A stretch of 64,000 bases of DNA, from positions 21,405-85,404 of the forward strand of contig JBBDYH010000123.1 of NCBI GenBank assembly GCA_040901795.1. Direction: 5' to 3'. Within the stretch, counting starts at the first letter, position 1, and each line of letters opens with the position of its first letter. Source of the DNA: JBBDYH01 sp040901795. GTDB taxonomy: Bacteria; Planctomycetota; Planctomycetia; Pirellulales; JALHPA01. Below, one piece after another: positions 8,380 through 16,810 of the stretch. The notes beneath the pieces were generated by a model. The model was not told the origin of the DNA. It ran no database searches and saw only the letters and a list, made by a program, of their open reading frames with translations. The position numbers and the translations under genes are program-made.

Positions 8380-11300
8380 ATGAGTATCGCAACCATCAAC
8401 CCTGCGACGGCCGCCGCCAAGGTCCCCACTCGCGCGATCGTCCGCCGTTTTGTCTGGAAAGAGCTCCGCGTGCTCGTCGCGTTGTGGCTGGCAGTTGTGG
8501 TCTTGGGAGTGATCATCCAAGCAGCGGTCAACATTCTGAGTCCACCCTCGGCAGACCATCCCGCGCTGCTGTTGTCCACGGCGTTGGCGGCTGCCGTGCT
8601 TTACGCGGTCGGGGCTGCCGCAACCACGTTTTCGGTCGAGCATGAGGAGGAAACCTACGGTTTTCTCGTTGGTTTGCCGACGACCTGGTGGCCGGTGTAT
8701 ATGGGCAAATTAGAGGTCGTGGCCGGAAGCGCCATCGCGCTGGCCGGCTGCTTGTCGCTCATCGGCTGGATGGTAAGCGGCTTTGACACACCCGGCGCTC
8801 GTGATTCCTGGATTATCGTTGGACTATTCGGGATAGCAATTCTGGAGGGAATCGCTTGGGGGACGCTGTTTTCCATTCTGCTCAAGCGGCCGCTAACGGC
8901 GGCGATCCTTACGCTCGTAGTGGCCACGGCGGCAGTTAATTTGGCGGTGTACCTAACTTCCTGGTATCCAGGCGCGAACCTCAAACCAATCGCCTATGCC
9001 GAGGCGTTCCCGTTGCGGCTGGCCATTGTCGCCGTCGTACTCGTTTGCGGCGCGCTGGTTGCGCGGCGCTGGTTGACGGTCGGCGAGTCGCCCGATCGCA
9101 CGACTAACGATCGTGCTCGCTTTTGGTGGAGGATGTTGCCAACACGTATCGCCGGCCGTTTCTGGTCCCGTGCGGTTTCACTGCCATCACCCCCCCGGGG
9201 CAAAGTGATGGCCCGGCTGCTGTGGCAAACTTGGCGCGATTCCGGGAAGTTGCTGGCGTTGCCGATTGGCATCGCGGCGGTACTGGTGGCCGGAACCGCG
9301 GCTGCAATCATACTCACCCATCCAGCCAAGGAAATTCACAATGCCGTGTGGACTTCGACGATCTTATTCGTTCCCGCCTTATATGGCGCGATGGCGTTCT
9401 CGGCCGATCAGCGGCGCGGAAGCTATCGCTTTCTGGCGGAGCACGCGGCGCGGCCACGCTATGTCTGGCTGGCGCGGCATGTCGTGTGGCTCGGAACGGT
9501 CATCCTTTTGTCGCTGGCGCTTTGGCTTATCTTCACGGCGTTCGTTGCGTTTGTTATTCAGTTTCTCTTCCAGCGAGATCTGGAGGATTATGTCCGGTGG
9601 GGCAGCATGCCGGAAATCGGCTTCCAACTGCCCCATCAAACACTTTCCGCAATCTCGGTCGTGAGTTTCACCTGGTATGGAGTATTCGCGGCCTACGCCG
9701 TGGGTCAGTTCTGCTCGATGCTCTTGCGAAGTGAGATCCTGGCCGCGTTTATCGCGCTGGTGGTGTCAGTTCTTATCTGCGCCTGGGCCGCTGTGCTGTT
9801 TGCCTGGCAGCTTAGTGGCGCGATGTTTCTGCTTCCCGTGGCGGCCGCGTTGATGTTCGCCACCTGGCTTCGCGCCCCGGATTGGCTTGCCGAGCGAAAT
9901 TCGTGGCGCGCGTGGTTAACACCTGCATTGGCTGTAGCGGCAACGCTGGTCGTCACCGGGATCGCCTTGCCGTATGCGCGACTAGCGCAAATCGATAATC
10001 AACCAACGCTCCCGACACAACTCTACATGCGCTCGGAGCCATCTACGATCGACGTCGAATCGCTCGTCGCAGCGCACCGCGCACGTGCCACGCCCGAAGC
10101 GCGCGAGACGGCGGCGATGTACTTGCGGGCCGTCGAAGCGCTTTACTCGTGGGAAGCGAACGACCCGCTGGAGCGGTGGCGGAAGTCGGAAAACGCTCAA
10201 AACTCGAGCACCAGCGCGATCGGTTTCGATGAAGCGAAGATCCCGCCTGACCAGCAAGCAGCATTTCTCAAGGCGAAAGAGCGGTGGTCGGAATTGGTAA
10301 GTGTGTCACGAGCCGCGGCGGTGAAGCTGGCGATCGAGGCCAGTTCGCGGCCGACGTGCCATTTCGAATTCGACGTCGACGAAATTCCGGTGGGCCCAAT
10401 CGGATTTGAGGGACAATTGGGTCTTGATTCCTACCGTTTCTACATGCGGTTCAACGAACTGCTCAGCGCTCTATGGGCAGACGCGCCAGAGACGCAGTTT
10501 GACCATCTGCTCGCTGCGCTCCGGATGAGCGTCCACTTGCGTGCCGGCCAGCCTTCAGTGGTCGTCCTTGATCAGCTTGAAAAGGAAAAGTCGATTCTCC
10601 AGCAGATCGGCGCTTGGGCCGCGAGGGACAATCGGACAAACGGCGAACGGCGCATCGCGATCGGACAACTTATCGACTACTTCCGCAGGTTGCCGTGGTT
10701 GCCTGAGACCGTGATTGCCGACCACGTGTTGATGACCAATGTGCTGCGGGGTCACACACCGTCATTAGTGTTGGCCAAAAAACACCAGTCGCCGCTCGAT
10801 CATTTGGCCTATCTGGCGAACCAATTGCCCTGGGAGCGCGAGCGGGCATTATTGGCCCTAAACGCAATCACGCGGCAAAATGTCAGTGACGCCGATGCGC
10901 TCGAAGTTAATCTGCCGACGTTGTATGCTTCTAGGCTCGATAGCCTCTTTGCGCGCCGTTGGTTGCGGCCGAGGTACGCGTCCGGCTGGACGGAAAAGTG
11001 GTTGATCGCCCAGCCTGCCGCGGCGACAAGTTATCTCGCTCGGCTGGAGTACCAAACCCGCGTGCCGGTGCACGAGTTCTATCGCGCTTATTTCAACAGC
11101 CAAACGTATCGGCGGGCAGCGTTGCTCCGAATTGCGCTGGCCATGTTTCGACGCGATCACGGCGCCTATCCAACCCTGCTGACCGAACTCGTACCTGATT
11201 ACCTGGACCAGGTGCCTCTCGATCCGTTTTCCGGCCAGCAATTCGTATATCGAGCAGCGGGCCTTGAGCTGCCTTTGCATCGCCGGAATTGGTCGAACTT

Positions 11301-11508
11301 TGAACGGATTGAGGCCAATACACCGCTGTTCTGGAGCGTCGGCGCCGGCAACGCTCGACTAGAGGAATGGGAACGCGAAGTATCCGAAGAGGACGAGAAT
11401 GATTTGTCACGCGACACGAAGGTGATAAAAGAAACCGTCTACGTGCTAGACAGCGAAATACCGCCTTGGTCGACCGAGCCAGCGTTTGCTTTCCCCTTGG
11501 CGAAGTAA
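8380..11508 (+). CDS. ABC-2-type permease with large C-terminal domain
   Basis: The ATG at 8380 has GGAG nine bases upstream and gives 1042 residues; the frame extends further 5' but overlaps the ATPase gene there. The first ~540 residues hold about twelve hydrophobic segments, consistent with a permease fused in two halves. The remaining ~500 residues are mostly soluble. Near the end is a block, RIALAMFRRDHGAYPTLL then VPLDPFSGQQFVYR. This resembles a motif I associate with planctomycete membrane proteins and with the C-terminal part of type II pseudopilins, where a short helix precedes 'G-YP--L' and 'P-DP-sG--f-Y'. It is the third gene of the regulator-ATPase-permease operon. The role of the C-terminal domain is unknown. 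Confidence 0.78.
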   Translation: MSIATINPATAAAKVPTRAIVRRFVWKELRVLVALWLAVVVLGVIIQAAVNILSPPSADHPALLLSTALAAAVLYAVGAAATTFSVEHEEETYGFLVGLPTTWWPVYMGKLEVVAGSAIALAGCLSLIGWMVSGFDTPGARDSWIIVGLFGIAILEGIAWGTLFSILLKRPLTAAILTLVVATAAVNLAVYLTSWYPGANLKPIAYAEAFPLRLAIVAVVLVCGALVARRWLTVGESPDRTTNDRARFWWRMLPTRIAGRFWSRAVSLPSPPRGKVMARLLWQTWRDSGKLLALPIGIAAVLVAGTAAAIILTHPAKEIHNAVWTSTILFVPALYGAMAFSADQRRGSYRFLAEHAARPRYVWLARHVVWLGTVILLSLALWLIFTAFVAFVIQFLFQRDLEDYVRWGSMPEIGFQLPHQTLSAISVVSFTWYGVFAAYAVGQFCSMLLRSEILAAFIALVVSVLICAWAAVLFAWQLSGAMFLLPVAAALMFATWLRAPDWLAERNSWRAWLTPALAVAATLVVTGIALPYARLAQIDNQPTLPTQLYMRSEPSTIDVESLVAAHRARATPEARETAAMYLRAVEALYSWEANDPLERWRKSENAQNSSTSAIGFDEAKIPPDQQAAFLKAKERWSELVSVSRAAAVKLAIEASSRPTCHFEFDVDEIPVGPIGFEGQLGLDSYRFYMRFNELLSALWADAPETQFDHLLAALRMSVHLRAGQPSVVVLDQLEKEKSILQQIGAWAARDNRTNGERRIAIGQLIDYFRRLPWLPETVIADHVLMTNVLRGHTPSLVLAKKHQSPLDHLAYLANQLPWERERALLALNAITRQNVSDADALEVNLPTLYASRLDSLFARRWLRPRYASGWTEKWLIAQPAAATSYLARLEYQTRVPVHEFYRAYFNSQTYRRAALLRIALAMFRRDHGAYPTLLTELVPDYLDQVPLDPFSGQQFVYRAAGLELPLHRRNWSNFERIEANTPLFWSVGAGNARLEEWEREVSEEDENDLSRDTKVIKETVYVLDSEIPPWSTEPAFAFPLAK

Positions 11509-11554
11509 AGTCGAACAATGAGCAATGCCTGATCTCGCAAACGTGGCGGATTGA

Positions 11555-12622
11555 CTAGGGGCGCAGCCATTCATCGAGATGCACGGCGACAAAGGCATCA
11601 TCGATAAGATGCGGATAGGCTCGGCAGACGCGGTCGATCTCCTCGGCCTGACCCGCGCTCAGCGTCTCATCCGGATCCAGACACCAAACGCCTGCGAACA
11701 GTCCCTGCCGGCGAAGAACTTCATGCACGCCGGCAATGCAACCGGCAAAGCCGTTCGCGGCATCGAACACCGCGGCGTTGCAATCGGTCACTTCGACGCC
11801 CCGCTGCAACAGTTCCGCCGGAATGCTGTTGCCTGCTGCCGCCGCCTGGCAAGCTCGCAGAAGTTCGACTGCCTTGCTCGTCCAGACAGCCCAATGACCC
11901 AGCAGCCCGCCAACCATCCGCAATCGGTTGCCTGATCCATCGCCCCTCGATTGGGAAAGAGGATACCGAGTTAGCAAATCCGCCACGATGTTGTCGTCGT
12001 TGCCCGTATATAGCGCCACATCGTCCCGTTGGGCATCGGCCACCGCCCGCATAACATCGAGGGTCTGGTAACGATTGAACGGCGCGATTTTGATGGCCAC
12101 CACGTTGTCGATTTCGAGAAACCGCCGCCAGAAGCGGTACGAGAGCATTTGCCCCCCGACCGCCGGCTGAAGATAAAAGCCAACCAGCGGGGTCACGGTC
12201 GCCAATTCGTGGCAATGAGCGATCAACGCCTCATCGCTCGCATCGCGCAACGCCGCCAGGCTAACCAAGGCAGCATGATAGCCAAGGCCGCGAATCAATT
12301 CCGCCTCCGCCACCGCCTGTCGAGTGTGGCCACACACACCTCCGATCCACACCAGCAGGCGAGGACTCTTGCTCAACTCCTCCGCCACCAGCGACAGGAC
12401 CGGCTCGAACAAGCCAACCGCGGGGTCGCGGATGGCGAACTGCGTGGTATGCACGCCCACGGCGAGGCCGCCCGCGCCGGCGGCGATGTAATAGCGACAC
12501 AGCGCCCTTTGACGGCGCTCATCGAGACGGCGCTCTTTCGTCAAGGCCAGCGGACATGCCGGAATCACCACCCCCCGTCGCAGTAGATCGCGCGTCGTCG
12601 GGTCCATATTTATTAGTCCCAT
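11555..12622 (-). CDS. Dihydrodipicolinate synthase (DapA) family protein
   Basis: A 355-residue TIM-barrel protein of the DapA/NanA aldolase family. The family tyrosine is probably that in LVGFYLQP and the Schiff-base lysine that in VVAIKIAPF. The early GGLAVGVHTTQF block matches the 'G..G....G..-E' region of the family with changes, and the protein is longer than DapA (~290). True DapA function is therefore unlikely; a lyase or aldolase acting on another 2-oxo acid is more plausible. It lies 85 bases after the epimerase gene on the same strand and is probably co-transcribed. An alternative start is the ATG at 12607. Confidence 0.78.
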   Translation of the reverse strand: MGLINMDPTTRDLLRRGVVIPACPLALTKERRLDERRQRALCRYYIAAGAGGLAVGVHTTQFAIRDPAVGLFEPVLSLVAEELSKSPRLLVWIGGVCGHTRQAVAEAELIRGLGYHAALVSLAALRDASDEALIAHCHELATVTPLVGFYLQPAVGGQMLSYRFWRRFLEIDNVVAIKIAPFNRYQTLDVMRAVADAQRDDVALYTGNDDNIVADLLTRYPLSQSRGDGSGNRLRMVGGLLGHWAVWTSKAVELLRACQAAAAGNSIPAELLQRGVEVTDCNAAVFDAANGFAGCIAGVHEVLRRQGLFAGVWCLDPDETLSAGQAEEIDRVCRAYPHLIDDAFVAVHLDEWLRP

Positions 12623-12707
12623 TCACAGAACGGAACGATTGTGTGCCACTGCTCGCCGCGAGCAGTGCCACGACCGGCAAAAGTGGCGATTTGTTAGGAG
12701 TTCTTCG

Positions 12708-13751
12708 TCAGAAGTTTCCCTCGCGGACCTGAAAATGGGTTGGCTTATCGAGGCTTTCACCGCCCCGTCGCACCCACTCGGCAATCCACTCGACCATCTG
12801 CCGCGCGCTGGCGCGCGGGTAGCCGAACAAGTGGTGCGCAAGCTGTGCATTGCTCAAGAGTGCGTCGGCAGCTTCGTGCCCGCGAAGCGTAACCCGTTTT
12901 CCCAACAGCCGCCCGAAATCCTCCGCCACGCGCCGCACGCTCAACAGCTCCGGCCCGGCGAGGTTCAGCACCCGCGGCGGAGTCGCGAGATGATCGAACG
13001 ACTGTAGCACCATCGCGTTGGCGTCGGCCTGCCAGATCGCGTTAAAGCTACCCATATCGAGTTCGACCGGCTGCTCGTTCCAGACCGCGCGGGCCAGGTC
13101 CGACAAAACGCCATAGCGCAGCTCGTTGGCATAGTTGAGCCGCAACAATGCCATGGGAATGCCCAGCGCACGGCTAAAATGCTCGAAGATCCGCTCGCGA
13201 CCCACGGCGCTCATCGCGTACTCCCCCACCGGGCGAAGCGAATCGCTCTCGACCGAGCCGCCCTGTACCACCGGAGACAGACCATAGACGTTTCCGCTGG
13301 AGAGAGCCGCGATCCGGCTGCTTGCGAATCGCTGGCAGACCATGCCGGGCAAATACGCGTTCATCATCCACGTCATCGCTTCGTTGCCCGTCGAGCCGAA
13401 CTTCATGCCGGTCATGAAAATCACGTGGGGCGCGTCGGGAAGCTCTTTAAGCTGGGCCGGATTGGTGAGATCGCAGCGAATCGTTTCGACCCCCTGGGCC
13501 GTAAGCCGCGACTCCAATCCGGTCGACGAGAATCGCGAAACTCCGATCACGCGCACCCGCGCGCCGGCCGCGTCGGCGGCGCGCCGCGCCATGCGGGCGA
13601 GCGTGGGTCCCATTTTGCCCCCGACACCCAACAGCATCAGGTCCCCGTCGAGCCGGCCCAAGCTCTCAATCGCGCCGCTCGACGGTTGGCTGAGCAGGTC
13701 TTCGAGCTGCTCGACGTTGTCGATCGCGTCCGCGGTTTCACCGTATTTCAT
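12708..13751 (-). CDS. NAD-dependent epimerase/dehydratase-like protein (extended SDR)
   Basis: A Rossmann-fold protein with the nucleotide motif GVGGKMG preceded by DLMLLG. Later elements fit an extended SDR: DLTNPAQL, VIFMTGMKFG, LSSGNVYG. I chose the ATG at 13751 (347 residues); an upstream extension to 13895 is rich in Arg/Ser and unlike the family. The usual YxxxK reads YAMSA here, so the catalytic lysine is absent or replaced while the serine region is kept. It is first in a two-gene unit with the DapA-family gene, suggesting a shared small-molecule pathway that cannot be named. Confidence 0.75.
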   Translation of the reverse strand: MKYGETADAIDNVEQLEDLLSQPSSGAIESLGRLDGDLMLLGVGGKMGPTLARMARRAADAAGARVRVIGVSRFSSTGLESRLTAQGVETIRCDLTNPAQLKELPDAPHVIFMTGMKFGSTGNEAMTWMMNAYLPGMVCQRFASSRIAALSSGNVYGLSPVVQGGSVESDSLRPVGEYAMSAVGRERIFEHFSRALGIPMALLRLNYANELRYGVLSDLARAVWNEQPVELDMGSFNAIWQADANAMVLQSFDHLATPPRVLNLAGPELLSVRRVAEDFGRLLGKRVTLRGHEAADALLSNAQLAHHLFGYPRASARQMVEWIAEWVRRGGESLDKPTHFQVREGNF

Positions 13752-14093
13752 GACGACTGTCGCTGTTTTGATCGATTTCGGGCTTGAATTAGAGTCTGCC
13801 TCGCGTCGCCGTTCAACCCTCGCCCTGCCAAGGCTGGCCGCGGAAAATCGCGAATCGAAACCAACGAAACTGGACTTTTCCGCCAGATTCGTCACAATGA
13901 TAACCGGCGGGTGAGTGCCGGCTTAGGACCGTGGGCCCGGTCATCGCTGGCATGCACGCGCCGCGGAGCAGATCGGTTGCGTGGCCATTCAGCTTCGCCC
14001 CCAGGGCGCGGCTGGGTCATGGGCTGCTCCGTCATCAGTCCGATCCGGAGGCGCTCTTTTCTATCTGGCATTCGCCGTCAAGGAGATCAAGTC

Positions 14094-15044
14094 ATGGCCC
14101 ATCGCAGACATCCAGGCTTTACGCTCGTCGAGCTGTTGGTGGTCATCACCATCATCGGCATGTTAATGGCGCTGGTCCTTCCGGCGATCAACGCTGTGCG
14201 GGAAAACGCACGCCGCACTTCGTGTGCGAACAACATGGATCAGATCGCCTTGGGTGCAATCAGTTATGCAACCAATCGAGGTACGTTTCCTGGATACCGA
14301 GGCAATCGGGCGGGCTCAGGCAGCCAGGTCGAGGCATCCTGGTTTGTGGCGATCGCTCCGCAGCTTGAGCAAGGGGTCATCAAAGACCGCTATGACGTGT
14401 TGCTCCAGAATCCGATGCAGATTCCGTATGTCGCCTTTGCCACTTGCCCCAGCGACGCTCCAGAGCAGCTTACGCCGATGCCGAACAATCCCATCAGCCA
14501 CTTGGCATATGTAGTGAATGCCGGGCGACTGGATCCCAGAACGTTCAACGCGAATAATCCCTCGCCGCCCGATTATGAGGCCAATGGAGTGTTTCATGAC
14601 CTGCGGCATCTCAAGTCACCGAAGGTCAGTACTACGATGAAGGATGGCGCCAGCAATACTCTGATGTTGACCGAAAATATTAACGCCACCAAATGGACTG
14701 CACTCGATGAGCTGGAAATCACGTTCATCTTCGACCACAGTCCGAATAGCCTAGACCCGAACACCGGAGATATTAAGCAGGGAGTCGTGGGGCGTCGCAT
14801 CAATGACAACAAGAACAATCCAGGAGCGATTCCACGTCCCTCGAGCAACCATCCAGGCGGCGTGAACGTCGCATTTTGCAACGGGACTACGATGTTCTTG
14901 CGAGAAGACATCCACTACCGGGTTTTGCAGCAGCTTATGACGCCCGACGGGTACCATCCAGCTTGCGAGGTGCCGGGCAATGCCAATGACCCGAGGACGA
15001 ACAAAGGCTACATCCTCAACGCCGCCGATTATACGAACCAGTAG
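14094..15044 (+). CDS. DUF1559 pseudopilin-like secreted protein
   Basis: A strong AAGGAG (14080-14085) eight bases before the ATG fixes the start, giving 316 residues. The N-terminus is a class III signal, with prepilin-peptidase cleavage expected after Gly in HPGFTLVELLVV and Glu at +5 of the mature protein. A hydrophobic helix and the beta-rich DUF1559 domain follow, ending in the typical FCNGTTMFLREDI and MTPDG blocks. This family is expanded in planctomycetes and is thought to form surface or pseudopilus-like structures. The gene stands alone. A stem-loop repeat begins one base after its stop codon. Confidence 0.93.
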   Translation: MAHRRHPGFTLVELLVVITIIGMLMALVLPAINAVRENARRTSCANNMDQIALGAISYATNRGTFPGYRGNRAGSGSQVEASWFVAIAPQLEQGVIKDRYDVLLQNPMQIPYVAFATCPSDAPEQLTPMPNNPISHLAYVVNAGRLDPRTFNANNPSPPDYEANGVFHDLRHLKSPKVSTTMKDGASNTLMLTENINATKWTALDELEITFIFDHSPNSLDPNTGDIKQGVVGRRINDNKNNPGAIPRPSSNHPGGVNVAFCNGTTMFLREDIHYRVLQQLMTPDGYHPACEVPGNANDPRTNKGYILNAADYTNQ

Positions 15045-15045
15045 A

Positions 15046-15068
15046 GTTGGAGTTCAAGCTTTAGCTTG
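15046..15068 (+). repeat. Post-stop stem-loop repeat, copy 1
   Basis: GTTGGAGTT followed by the stem-loop CAAGC-TTTA-GCTTG (stem 15055-15059 with 15064-15068). It starts one base after the DUF1559 stop codon and points in the same direction as the gene. Confidence 0.8.
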
Positions 15069-15168
15069 ATCGCCGGTGGCACGCGCTGAGTCGAACGGCG
15101 TGTTGTGATTGCCACACCGGCGCGGTGGTTCAAACGTTCGTACCCAGCTCCCACCTTTTGAATTGACG

Positions 15169-15537
15169 TCATTGCTTGCGCTTTGCCCGCGCCGTCTTGT
15201 TGGCCGTCGCGTCGAGTGCGCGCTGGAGCTTATCGACGGTAGGCAGGCTAGGCGTGTGTTTGCCTTGCTCTAGCCGATTGACGGTTTCCGTCCGCACGCC
15301 GGCGCGGCGGGCCAACTCGGCTTGCGACCAGCCGAGCGCGCGCCGCTTCTCGATCAGTTTCTGGCCCAAAACCGCCCGAGCCGCTTCAATTGCCGGATAG
15401 TTGCCTCGCTTATCAGGCAACGGCAATTGCGGTCCGGCGGCCCCTTCACCCGTCTGGTGCAGCCGCAAATACTCCGCCTCCGGCAAAATGACAAATCGTT
15501 GGCCGGCAAGTGTTATCGTAGTCGTCAACTCTTGCAT
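15169..15537 (-). CDS. HTH (XRE/Cro) antitoxin-like protein
   Basis: A 122-residue protein (ATG at 15537; a GTG two codons upstream is also in frame). The first ~45 residues (LAGQRFVILPEAEYLRL) resemble the N-terminal part of antitoxins. Residues ~58-110 form an XRE helix-turn-helix (LGWSQAELARRAGVRTETVNRLE). GAGGAG, the last two codons of an upstream toxin remnant, serves as ribosome site, indicating former toxin-antitoxin coupling. The toxin is now only a fragment, so the antitoxin appears orphaned. Confidence 0.82.
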   Translation of the reverse strand: MQELTTTITLAGQRFVILPEAEYLRLHQTGEGAAGPQLPLPDKRGNYPAIEAARAVLGQKLIEKRRALGWSQAELARRAGVRTETVNRLEQGKHTPSLPTVDKLQRALDATANKTARAKRKQ

Positions 15538-15539
15538 GT

Positions 15540-15618
15540 TCACTCCTCGTAGAATCCGTCGCGATGGCCAATCTTTTCAACCACAACCGCGTCATCCACC
15601 AAATAATCTGCTGCAGGT
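15540..15618 (-). pseudogene. 3' remnant of a RelE/ParE/HigB-type toxin gene
   Basis: Reading towards the antitoxin, one frame encodes the C-terminal end of a RelE/ParE-like toxin: DYLVDDAVVVEKIGHRDGFY then Glu-Glu and a TGA. The pattern 'Y.vdd..vvv..IGHR..-Y' is characteristic of that fold's end. The homology stops near 15618, next to the stop codon of the flagellar rod gene (15631-15633), so everything upstream of the last ~25 codons is gone. The toxin-before-antitoxin order matches HigBA-type pairs. The identification rests on a short motif. Confidence 0.55.
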
Positions 15619-15630
15619 GATGTGGTTCTT

Positions 15631-16074
15631 CTACCGCCGTCGCAGCTCGACAAGATCGTCCAACAGCTCGCTCGCCGTGCCGATGACTTGCCGGTTCGCG
15701 CGGAACTGGTTTCCCGCAAGCAACATTTGGACCATGTTCTCGCCAAGGTCGGTGTTCGAGAGTTCACGCGTACCGGCCTCCAGCGAAAGCTCATTGGAAT
15801 CGCCGGTTGTCGCAAGCGCTCCTGACGACAAATCAACCGCCACTTCCGCCGCCTGCACGCCGCGGCCGACCTGCACCGGGTTAGTACCACCGTTCGACCC
15901 GCTCCGCGGTTCTCCCCGCGAATGCGTCGCCGGAGTCTGGGTGGCGAAGCGTGGAAACGACTGCTTGTAACTCGCGGTGTTAAGGTTCGCCAGATTATTG
16001 GCGACCGTGTCGAGCGTTAGTTCGGCGGCCGCAAGGCCGGTCAGCCCAACCTGCATGACGGAAGAAAGCCCCAT
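15631..16074 (-). CDS. Short flagellar rod/hook-family protein (FlgF/FlgG-like ends, no middle)
   Basis: 147 residues from the ATG at 16074. The N-terminus matches the flagellar basal-body rod domain (LDTVANNLANLNTASYKQ). Residues ~60-90 match the 'NP-Q-G-GV ... G.l..TG' region of FlgF, FlgG and FlgE (TNPVQVGRGVQ, SSGALATTGDSNELSLE). The C-terminus matches the rod C-terminal domain (ELSNTDLGENMVQMLLAGNQ and on to VELRR). The central domain of FlgG-type proteins (usually ~260 residues) is missing, leaving a FlgC-sized protein. It may be a minor rod part or an internal-deletion derivative. Other motility genes lie nearby. Confidence 0.75.
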   Translation of the reverse strand: MGLSSVMQVGLTGLAAAELTLDTVANNLANLNTASYKQSFPRFATQTPATHSRGEPRSGSNGGTNPVQVGRGVQAAEVAVDLSSGALATTGDSNELSLEAGTRELSNTDLGENMVQMLLAGNQFRANRQVIGTASELLDDLVELRRR

Positions 16075-16321
16075 GGGTGCAAACTCGCGGCTGCAAATTT
16101 TAGAAATGCGCGAACGCGCGGCGAAGTGCCAACACAAGTCTAGCACAGCGCCTGGCCCTGGCCGTTCGTGCTGATTCAGCGCCCTGGATCGGTGCTACAA
16201 CCCGCAGAGCCGCTGCGCCCTGAACTTTTGCGCAACGCCTGATGCAATTGTGCAACGTATGTTTGACTAGCATGCGGAACCCTGGAGATGCCATCCTCCG
16301 ACAGCGCGGCGGTTTCCTATC

Positions 16322-16747
16322 ATGACTCACAGACCCTGGCTCGACGCTTCTGCGGTAGAGGCCGATCCGTCGCGGGATCGCGACGTTGAGCCGGCGGCTG
16401 CCGTTGCGCAACCGGACGGCGCCGCATCCAATCCAGAAGATCGCCGCGTCAGTCAGCGCCGTCCGCATCGCGTCTTTCAGTGGATCGCCCCCTGCATCGA
16501 AGGCCGTCTGCCGGATCAGTCGATGTTCTATCAGGTACAGTGCATCGACATCTCGCGCACCGGCATCTCGTTCTACATCTATGAGCCCTTGCCGAGCGAC
16601 GATGTGATCATTGCCATCGGGACTACTGCGGACGCCGTTTATGTCCGCAGCCGCGTGGCGAACTGCGTGCGACTCGAAGATTCTGACGGAGTGCGTTATC
16701 GCGTCGGCTGCGAGCTGCTCGAGCGGATGGGCCCCAAGCGGCAGTGA
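16322..16747 (+). CDS. PilZ-domain protein (putative c-di-GMP receptor)
   Basis: 141 residues with a disordered, acidic N-terminus (~50 residues) followed by a PilZ-like domain. Both c-di-GMP-binding signatures are present: an Arg-rich element RRVSQRRPHR and DISRTGISF, matching [D/N]xSxxG. There is no other domain, so it probably acts as an adaptor coupling c-di-GMP to a partner such as the flagellar motor. Neighbouring rod and flagellin genes fit this, but the partner is inference. No clear Shine-Dalgarno sequence precedes the ATG. Confidence 0.78.
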   Translation: MTHRPWLDASAVEADPSRDRDVEPAAAVAQPDGAASNPEDRRVSQRRPHRVFQWIAPCIEGRLPDQSMFYQVQCIDISRTGISFYIYEPLPSDDVIIAIGTTADAVYVRSRVANCVRLEDSDGVRYRVGCELLERMGPKRQ

Positions 16748-16787
16748 GCACTGGAAGTGGTCGGTGGTCCGCGAGGAAGTGTTCCTC

Positions 16788-16808
16788 CTGAACCCTGAAC
16801 CCTGAACC
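16788..16808. repeat. Short heptamer tandem repeat
   Basis: Three tandem units of the type CTGAACC lie between the PilZ gene and glgC. Similar GGTTCA-type units recur at 41401-41488. Confidence 0.6.
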
Positions 16809-16810
16809 CG

